DNA of 39,979 bases from Gammaproteobacteria bacterium (GTDB lineage Bacteria; Pseudomonadota; Gammaproteobacteria; Steroidobacterales; Steroidobacteraceae). The DNA lies in assembly GCA_020029535.1 (NCBI GenBank), contig JAIBJM010000016.1:1-39979 (forward strand), written 5' to 3'. Each line of letters begins with the position of its first letter. Position 1 is the stretch's first letter. Shown piece after piece: positions 34,641-39,979 of this stretch. The notes beneath the pieces were generated by a model, which saw only the letters and a program-made list of their open reading frames with translations, did no database searches and was not told the origin of the DNA. Position numbers and translations under genes: made by a program.

Positions 34641-35060
34641 TTAGAAAAGCAGGATTGCCGCGCGGATCGCGAGGATGAGAAGCACAATCGACGCAATCAT
34701 GAAAACGCCCAGGCGCGACATGACGTGATTGATTGTTACCTGGATCAGGCTGTGGACGACGCGAAGACCGACATAGGCCCAGGCCAGGCCAGCATTCAGG
34801 TCATTACCCGGATCGACAAGCGCCAGCGTCAACGCGGTGGCATAGAAGATCGTCGGCTGCTCCATCAGATGGTTGTAATTGTCCGCCTTCCAGCGAACTT
34901 CCGCAGGCATCTGGTTGATGAATTCGGAAACCGGGCGACGAGGGTCATATTGGATCTTGAGCCGGGTGATTGCCGGAATGCGCGTGGCGTAGAGCCAGGC
35001 CCACATCACCATGGACCAGCAGACCAGCGCAATCACCGGTGCCAAAATCGGGCTGTGCAT
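34641..35060 (-). CDS. MAPEG-family membrane protein
   Basis: 139 residues from ATG 35060, with GGGGAG 7 nt upstream; an in-frame ATG at 35087 lacks this. Four hydrophobic segments are separated by the family signature ADNYNHLMEQPTIFYATALT, and there is a GLRVVHSLIQ-type helix. MAPEG proteins are small integral membrane proteins related to glutathione transferases and eicosanoid synthases. Bacterial members are mostly uncharacterised, possibly in lipid peroxide or xenobiotic handling. A good sigma-70-like promoter lies upstream, so it appears to be a single-gene unit. Confidence 0.9.
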   Translation of the reverse strand: MHSPILAPVIALVCWSMVMWAWLYATRIPAITRLKIQYDPRRPVSEFINQMPAEVRWKADNYNHLMEQPTIFYATALTLALVDPGNDLNAGLAWAYVGLRVVHSLIQVTINHVMSRLGVFMIASIVLLILAIRAAILLF

Positions 35061-35129
35061 GGAAATTCTCCCCTTCAGTGGCCGCAAGTCAGCTCGGCGC
35101 TGCTTGGTCTGAGAAGCGCACGAACAAAA

Positions 35130-35157
35130 TGTATATACAAAATAGTTGTTGGGTCAA
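35130..35157 (-). promoter_or_regulatory. Sigma-70-like promoter of the MAPEG gene
   Basis: On the minus strand, TTGACC (35157-35152) and TATACA (35135-35130) are separated by 16 bp, about 70 bp upstream of the ATG at 35060. Both hexamers are close to consensus, and the segment is AT-rich compared with its surroundings. Confidence 0.6.
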
Positions 35158-35253
35158 AGCGAGAGTAGGCAGAGCTGCGGATATTCAAACCTTGTTAGCG
35201 GCAGCGATCCACTGGAACGCGTGCGCCGCGCGTCGCGATGAGCAATCACCGGA

Positions 35254-35913
35254 TCAACCACTCCGCGACGGCGTGAAGTGCCCGTACTCGAGAAAGCTGC
35301 CCACTTCATGCGCAACCCGCGCCGACAACAGCATGCCGGTGTGACTGACCGGCAGGCACAGATGCGCGCAGGCGCCGGGCAAGCGGGTCTCGGCCACGGT
35401 GACGGTGCCGTCATTGGGTTCGTCGAAGCCGGTGACCAGCCGCCCCAGGCTCACCGATTGTGTACCGGCGATGACACCCAGCTCGCGCCCTTCGAAACAC
35501 CAGTTGCGTTGATGGGCATGCAGCAGCTCGGACGCCGCGGCCTGACCCAGCACTACGCGCCCGAAACGGAAGCGACCGATGCTGGCGGCCGCGCGACTGG
35601 CCAGCGCCGGCGTGCCGAGAAACACGGTACGACCCGGTGGCAGATCGTCATGACGTTCCAGGCAGCGCAGGATGGCCAGCCCGCCCAGACTGTGCCCCAG
35701 CAGGTGAACCATCGGGGCCTGCACCCCGCGGATCAGCGTATGCAGCGCGTCGGCAATCTCGTCCATGCGCAGCAGCGTCGACGCGTACGGGAAGTTGTGC
35801 CACTGATAGCCGCGCTCGGTCTCCAGACGCTTGCGCAATAAAAAGGCCTCGTGGCCGGACAGCCAGAGGCCGTGTACGTAAACAACTGCGGCATTCATCG
35901 CCGCGGCGTTCAT
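35254..35913 (-). CDS. Small alpha/beta hydrolase
   Basis: 219 residues. The N-terminal beta strand leads to [10 protein letters not shown] (oxyanion-hole region), the nucleophile elbow is GHSLGG and FLGTPA follows. [14 protein letters not shown] supplies a likely catalytic Asp and LPVSHTGML the His. The pattern resembles lipase/thioesterase-like esterases that act on lipids or acyl chains. ATG 35913 overlaps the aspS stop as ATGA; a second ATG at 35898 is possible. Cytosolic (no signal peptide). Substrate unknown. Confidence 0.87.
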   Translation of the reverse strand: MNAAAMNAAVVYVHGLWLSGHEAFLLRKRLETERGYQWHNFPYASTLLRMDEIADALHTLIRGVQAPMVHLLGHSLGGLAILRCLERHDDLPPGRTVFLGTPALASRAAASIGRFRFGRVVLGQAAASELLHAHQRNWCFEGRELGVIAGTQSVSLGRLVTGFDEPNDGTVTVAETRLPGACAHLCLPVSHTGMLLSARVAHEVGSFLEYGHFTPSRSG

Positions 35914-37685
35914 CCCGCCGGCGGCGGCGTGCGCACCCGGATGTGCAGTTCGCGCAGCTGCGCCTCGCTGACTTCGGTGGGTGCGTCGGTGAGCAGACAG
36001 GCGGCCGTCTGCGTCTTCGGGAAGGCGATGACGTCGCGGATGCTGTCGGCGCCCCCCATCAGCATGGCAATGCGGTCCAGCCCGAAGGCGATGCCGCCAT
36101 GCGGGGGCGCGCCGAAGCGCAGCGCGTCGAGCAGGAAGCCGAACTTGAGTTTGGCTTCCTCGGCGCCGATGCCCAGCAGCTCGAACACCGCCGATTGCAG
36201 CTCCTGGCGATGGATGCGCATCGAACCGCCGCCGATTTCGGAGCCGTTCAGCACCATGTCATAGGCCTGCGCCAGCGCTTCACCGGGGCTGGCGGCAAGC
36301 GTCGCCGGATCCAGATTCTTCGGTGAGGTGAACGGGTGATGCATGGCCACCCAGCGCTTCGCCTCGTCGTCGTACTCGAACATCGGGAAGTCCACCACCC
36401 ACAGCGGGCGCCAGCCCTCGGCGACCAGTTTCAGGTCCTGGGCCACCTTGAGGCGCAACGCGCCCAGCGCATCGTTGACCACCTTGGTCTTGTCGGCGCC
36501 GAAGAACACCAGATCGCCATCCTGTGCGCCGGTGCGTTCGAGAATGCCGGCCACTGCGGCATCGTCGAGGAATTTGACGATGGGGGATTGCAGGCCATCG
36601 CGACCCTTCGCCCGCTCGTTGACCTTGATATACGCCAATCCCCTGGCGCCATAGCGCGCGACGAAGGCGGTGTATTCATCGATCTGCGAGCGTGGCAGCG
36701 CACTGCCGCCCGGCACGCACAGCGCGGCGACGCGACCCTGCGGGTCCTTGGCCGGTGCGGCAAACACCTTGAAGTCGCAGCCCGCCACCAGATCGGCGAC
36801 ATCCACCAGTTCCAGCGACACGCGCAGGTCCGGCTTGTCCGAGGCGTAGCGACGCATGGCCTCGGCATAACTGATGCGCGGGAAGGGATCGGGCAGCTGC
36901 ACATCCAGCACCGAGCGGAACAGCAGTCGTATCAGACCTTCCATCAACTGCATCAGCGCTTCCTGCGACAGGAAGGAGGTCTCGATATCGAGCTGGGTGA
37001 ACTCGGGCTGACGGTCGGCGCGCAGGTCCTCATCGCGGAAGCAGCGCACGATCTGGTAGTAGCGATCGAACCCCGACACCATCAGCAGCTGTTTGAAGAT
37101 CTGCGGCGACTGCGGCAGCGCGAAGAACTTGCCGGCATGCGTGCGACTGGGCACCAGGTAATCGCGGGCGCCCTCGGGGGTGGCCTTGGTCAGCATCGGC
37201 GTTTCGATGTCGATGAAGCCCTGCTCGTCGAGGTAGTTGCGCATGGCGCGGGTGATGGCATGCCGCTGACGCAGCCGCTTGTTCATCACCTCGCGGCGCA
37301 GATCGATGTAGCGATAGCGCAGCCGCGTCTCCTCGCCGACATTCTCATCGAGCTGGAACGGCAGCGGATCGGAACGGTTCAGCAGCGCCAGCTCACCGGC
37401 GACGATCTCGATGCGGCCGGAGGCCAGATTGGCATTGGCGGTGCCGGTCGGCCGCTCGCGCACAGCGCCGGTGACGCTGATGACGAATTCGTTGCGCAGC
37501 TTCTCGGCTTCGGCGAACAGCGCCTGGGCCTCCGGGTTGAACACCAGCTGCACCAGACCTTCGCGATCGCGCAGATCCACGAAGATGACGCCACCGTGAT
37601 CGCGCCGCCGGTGTACCCAGCCGGCCACCGTGACCGTCCGGCCGACCAGCTGCTCATTGACCTGTCCGCAATAATGGCTACGCAT
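35910..37685 (-). CDS. aspS: Aspartyl-tRNA synthetase, probably nondiscriminating
   Basis: 591 residues from ATG 37685 ([13 protein letters not shown]). N-terminal OB-fold anticodon domain, class II catalytic domain ([33 protein letters not shown] near the end) and the bacterial GAD insertion. H30 (RRRDHGG) and G81 (RPTGTAN) match the His and Gly that mark nondiscriminating enzymes such as that of Pseudomonas aeruginosa, where E. coli has Leu at the first site. It would then charge both tRNA-Asp and tRNA-Asn with aspartate, requiring GatCAB. Encoded after DUF4956 (66-bp gap) and overlapping an alpha/beta hydrolase. Confidence 0.96.
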   Translation of the reverse strand: MRSHYCGQVNEQLVGRTVTVAGWVHRRRDHGGVIFVDLRDREGLVQLVFNPEAQALFAEAEKLRNEFVISVTGAVRERPTGTANANLASGRIEIVAGELALLNRSDPLPFQLDENVGEETRLRYRYIDLRREVMNKRLRQRHAITRAMRNYLDEQGFIDIETPMLTKATPEGARDYLVPSRTHAGKFFALPQSPQIFKQLLMVSGFDRYYQIVRCFRDEDLRADRQPEFTQLDIETSFLSQEALMQLMEGLIRLLFRSVLDVQLPDPFPRISYAEAMRRYASDKPDLRVSLELVDVADLVAGCDFKVFAAPAKDPQGRVAALCVPGGSALPRSQIDEYTAFVARYGARGLAYIKVNERAKGRDGLQSPIVKFLDDAAVAGILERTGAQDGDLVFFGADKTKVVNDALGALRLKVAQDLKLVAEGWRPLWVVDFPMFEYDDEAKRWVAMHHPFTSPKNLDPATLAASPGEALAQAYDMVLNGSEIGGGSMRIHRQELQSAVFELLGIGAEEAKLKFGFLLDALRFGAPPHGGIAFGLDRIAMLMGGADSIRDVIAFPKTQTAACLLTDAPTEVSEAQLRELHIRVRTPPPAG

Positions 37686-37751
37686 AAGGGCGCGGGATGT
37701 TACGGAGGCCGCCGGGTGCGCGCAACCGCACACCCGCCGATGGCAGGCCGG

Positions 37752-38360
37752 TCAGGGGCTGGGCCCGGTGCGCGCGTGATAGACGGTCAGCTCGGCCGAT
37801 TCGCGCAGCAGATCGACGCGGTCGACCCGCACGCCCACCACCGTCAGTCCGGTGCGGCCGGCCAGATCCCGGTACAGCTCGACCTCGCGGCCCGGGGCCA
37901 GCAGCCCGACCTTGTCATAGACCATGGCCCGGTGATCGCGGCCGGCCCAGCGGGTGACCTCCAGCAGCGCCACCGACGCCACCAGCGCCACGTTCGCCAA
38001 CAGCAGCAGCCCCAGACTCTTCTGGGCGCCGGGCATGCCATTGAAAATCGCCAGCCCGATGGCGGCAAACAGATAAGTCAGGTCGCGGATCGGAATCGAT
38101 TCGGTGCGATAGCGCAGGATGCCGAACACGGCAAACAAGCCCAGCGCAAAGCCCAGTTCGATGGTCTGGCCCTGCGTCAGCATGCACAGCAGGAAGGTGA
38201 CCAGGTTGATGACGATACAGCTGAAGACGTAGTCAGCGCGGCGGTGCCGCGGATAGTAGATCGCCAGGATCAGCAGCAGCACCGCCAGCAGATTCATGGT
38301 CAGCCGAACGGACAGCAGCTGCAGTTCGGTAGCCGGAATGATCCAGCTCATGCCCGGCAC
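37752..38360 (-). CDS. DUF4956 membrane protein
   Basis: 202 residues with four or five hydrophobic helices in the first 135 residues, including the conserved ELGFALGLFAVFGILRYRTE segment, and a soluble C-terminal domain (about 135-202). This is the DUF4956 family, repeatedly found beside VTC-type polyphosphate polymerases. ATG 38360 overlaps the upstream VTC-domain gene by 13 nt, so the two are probably co-translated. It may be the membrane partner or polyphosphate channel of the polymerase; that role is inferred from pairing only. Confidence 0.87.
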   Translation of the reverse strand: MPGMSWIIPATELQLLSVRLTMNLLAVLLLILAIYYPRHRRADYVFSCIVINLVTFLLCMLTQGQTIELGFALGLFAVFGILRYRTESIPIRDLTYLFAAIGLAIFNGMPGAQKSLGLLLLANVALVASVALLEVTRWAGRDHRAMVYDKVGLLAPGREVELYRDLAGRTGLTVVGVRVDRVDLLRESAELTVYHARTGPSP

Positions 38361-39208
38361 TCGCCCCAGCGTTCCGGATGGGCGAACTGGCCGAGCACGG
38401 CCTTGAACCGCGCCAACGGCGCCGGCTCGGCCAGCGTCATCATCGCCGCCACATACTTGGACATGCGCACGCGGTGCACGCCTGCCCCATGCAATGCCAG
38501 CAGTGCCGGTGAATCCCCGACGCGATGCAGCTGCTTCAGTTCGATCAGCGCCGTATCACGCAGCGAACGCGCACCGCCGGCCGTGCCCAGCGAAATGTTC
38601 AGATCGACCGTCAGGCGCTCGTTGGCATCCCGCCCCAGCAGCGTCAGGCGCTGACAACTGGTCCAGGCGGTGAGCTGCACTTCGTGCTGCTGGCCGGTGC
38701 AGGCAGCGGCCCACTGCCTTTCTTCAGCCGACAGTTCGCTGCCGCCATAGGCGCGCGGCTGCAACCGCTTTTCAGTGCGGTCGCCGGGCTTGCGGGTTTT
38801 GACTTCCAGCATGCTGAGCCTGCGATCGGGATAGTGCCGGATTCGCAGCTTGTGCCGCGGCCGGCGGCCACGCAAATGATCGTGCAGGAACTGGTGGTCG
38901 GCGGTGTCGAAATACAGGGTCACATAGGTAGCCACCGGCTGCCCGGCCGAACGCAGCAGCACATGCGAGGGGGTCAGCGCCTGCAGCAGCTGCGGCAGCC
39001 GGGTCCGCGCCAGCTCGAACTTGCTGTCGATGCGACCCAGCAGCTGATGCGCTTCGCCGGGCTGATCGACGGACTGCAACATGCCCAGCGCCGACGGCAG
39101 GTCATCGATGCCACGCGGCAACGCCAGCTGCGTGGGACGCAGCTGTGGCGGAACAAGATGCAAAGTGTCGTGCACGGTCTTTATCGTTGAGCCGACCGAT
39201 TGTTGCAA
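38348..39208 (-). CDS. VTC-domain (polyphosphate polymerase-like) protein
   Basis: Open from TTG 39208; the true start could be GTG 39175 or ATG 39082 (MLQSVDQPGEAHQ), which begins shortly before the domain. The VTC tunnel-domain residues are recognisable: RIDSKFEL (Lys), TLYFDT, HKLRIRHY (paired Arg), MLEVKTRK (Glu, Lys) and ALIELKQ (Glu) near the end, with RMSKYVAAM at the C-terminus. Eukaryotic VTC4 makes polyphosphate from ATP in this fold; bacterial homologues are usually paired with DUF4956, as here. The usual CotH-like third partner is absent. Located between fmdB and aspS. Confidence 0.83.
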   Translation of the reverse strand: MQQSVGSTIKTVHDTLHLVPPQLRPTQLALPRGIDDLPSALGMLQSVDQPGEAHQLLGRIDSKFELARTRLPQLLQALTPSHVLLRSAGQPVATYVTLYFDTADHQFLHDHLRGRRPRHKLRIRHYPDRRLSMLEVKTRKPGDRTEKRLQPRAYGGSELSAEERQWAAACTGQQHEVQLTAWTSCQRLTLLGRDANERLTVDLNISLGTAGGARSLRDTALIELKQLHRVGDSPALLALHGAGVHRVRMSKYVAAMMTLAEPAPLARFKAVLGQFAHPERWGECRA

Positions 39209-39247
39209 CCGGTCGACAGCTTGCCGGCTGCGATGCGGAGCGGCAAG
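39193..39247. repeat. Two adjacent dyads between fmdB and the VTC gene
   Basis: CGACCG (39193-39198) pairs with CGGTCG (39210-39215) around a TTGTTGCAA centre. CTTGCCG (39220-39226) pairs with CGGCAAG (39241-39247). Both lie between the fmdB stop and the likely downstream starts of the VTC gene. No T-run follows, so they may be attenuation or regulatory structures rather than a terminator. Confidence 0.3.
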
Positions 39248-39282
39248 CGGGCACGGCCATGCTGCCGTAAAGAAATGTCGGC

Positions 39283-39702
39283 TCAGCGACGTTTTTTGGC
39301 AGCAGGCTTGCGGACGGGACGCCGCGCCGGGGTCTTCCCCCGCCGGCGTGCCGAGGCGGCCTTCGGTGCTGCCGTCTTGTCGGCCGCTGCAGTCTTGTCG
39401 GCCTTGGCTTCGCCCTTGTCGGCGGTACTGGCTGCGTCGGCAGCAGGCTTGGCCTTGTCATCCCCGGCTGGAGCCGCCGGTTCGCGCTCCTCGCCCACCA
39501 GGTTGCGCTTGTTTTCCTTGTCGGACTTGAAGTCGGTTTCGTACCAGCCCGAACCCTTGAGCCGAAACACCGGCGCCGAGATCAGGCGCTTGAAGCCGCC
39601 CTTGCCGCATGAGGGACATTTGCGCAGCGGTGTATCGGAGATCTTCTGCAACACCTCAGCGTAGTAGCGGCAGCTGGGGCATTCGTATTCGTAGAACGGC
39701 AT
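39283..39702 (-). CDS. FmdB-family zinc-ribbon protein with Lys/Ala-rich tail
   Basis: 139 residues from ATG 39702. The N-terminal 45 residues are a zinc ribbon with CPSC at residues 8-11 and CPSC at 29-32 (MPFYEYECPSCR, RKCPSCGKGGFKRLIS), typical of FmdB regulators that precede aspS in many proteobacteria. The rest is a low-complexity tail rich in Ala, Lys and Asp, ending in a histone H1-like basic run (RRPVRKPAAKKRR) that could bind nucleic acid. No Shine-Dalgarno is seen, and a perfect -10 box sits 7 nt before the ATG. Confidence 0.9.
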   Translation of the reverse strand: MPFYEYECPSCRYYAEVLQKISDTPLRKCPSCGKGGFKRLISAPVFRLKGSGWYETDFKSDKENKRNLVGEEREPAAPAGDDKAKPAADAASTADKGEAKADKTAAADKTAAPKAASARRRGKTPARRPVRKPAAKKRR

Positions 39703-39709
39703 GCGGTTG

Positions 39710-39715
39710 ATTATA
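39710..39715 (-). promoter_or_regulatory. Perfect -10 box immediately upstream of fmdB
   Basis: TATAAT on the minus strand ends 7 nt before the fmdB ATG, so a transcript starting at the normal distance would begin at or next to the start codon. The -35 region is poor. The rest of the stretch to 39979 shows no gene I can support; one weak minus-strand frame there has no recognisable features. Confidence 0.5.
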
Positions 39716-39979
39716 GCGAGGCAGCGGGGTGTGTTGGGTCTTGCCCATCTGTCCCGGACAAATTGCTGCTCGCGGGCGGCGCGCGCTGGGGCGTACCCCG
39801 CACGCCATCCACTGCACCAACGATCCGATTGAAGTTGCCGATCCGAACCTGCAGCAGCACTGTCACGCCCGAAAGTACACTGAGCTTGGGGTTGCCGGCT
39901 GTCCCGAGTGCACGGCTGCGAGCGTGAGGCGCGCCCGGCGTAGGCCGTATAGCGCTGAGCAAGCTTGCCTTGCGAAGCG

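Noticed and set aside
36336-38654. A 772-codon plus-strand open frame antisense to aspS, DUF4956 and the VTC gene
   Set aside because: The minus-strand genes have clear families and motifs. The antisense frame is low-complexity, rich in Gln/His/Arg, and is an artefact of GC-rich codon usage.
39711-39962. An 83-residue minus-strand frame at the right edge
   Set aside because: No ATG with a ribosome-binding site and no recognisable motif; it runs into the fmdB promoter box.

Overview
The window is a GC-rich chromosomal segment, most likely from a gammaproteobacterium. The main evidence is the gene order mutS, cinA-C (pncC), recA, recX, alaS, csrA, tRNA-Ser(GCU), which is characteristic of Gammaproteobacteria and is preserved here with insertions. 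fmdB next to aspS, a nondiscriminating-type AspRS, a TonB-dependent receptor and B12-dependent fused mutase metabolism fit an aerobic, catabolically versatile lineage such as the Nevskiales/Steroidobacter group; that placement is inference.

Bases 1-4066 (minus strand) hold an AraC-type regulator, a secreted tannase/feruloyl-esterase-family hydrolase and the N-terminal part of a TonB-dependent receptor. Bases 4189-12174 (plus strand) form a tight operon: fused isobutyryl-CoA mutase IcmF, thiolase, 3-hydroxyacyl-CoA dehydrogenase, a long (DmdC-like) acyl-CoA dehydrogenase, and a leaderless BtuF-like cobalamin-binding protein. Together they look like a branched or short acyl-CoA degradation route that depends on coenzyme B12. 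Bases 12171-15701 (minus strand) are a second catabolic operon (GlcG/HbpS-like protein, two-module VOC dioxygenase, FAH-family hydrolase/hydratase, AAHS-type MFS transporter) in which successive genes overlap by exactly 4 nt. It is divergent from an enoyl-CoA hydratase-family gene, and the shared upstream region carries an 18-bp tandem direct repeat.

Bases 16826-27640 hold the housekeeping block: tRNA-Ser(GCU), an inserted MBL-fold hydrolase/HupE pair, csrA, alaS, recX and recA. Interspersed are thpR, a CAP-domain protein, pncC, a leaderless HtrA-like protein that has lost its catalytic triad, and a lipoprotein-type M19 dipeptidase.

Bases about 27928-31964 are an accessory island between the dipeptidase and mutS, bounded by an imperfect 18-bp direct repeat (17/18). 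It carries one minus-strand operon: abiEi, abiEii and three further genes that I do not recognise as a named system. One has an R-x5-H HEPN-like motif; another has a PD-(D/E)XK-like pattern and an apparent one-base frameshift right after its start codon. This is the best candidate for an undescribed, probably anti-phage, gene set. The island ends only about 38 bp before mutS.

Bases 32003-39979 hold mutS, a MAPEG protein, and a minus-strand run fmdB, VTC-type polyphosphate polymerase, DUF4956 membrane protein, aspS, alpha/beta hydrolase. No CRISPR array, transposase, integrase or rRNA was seen.
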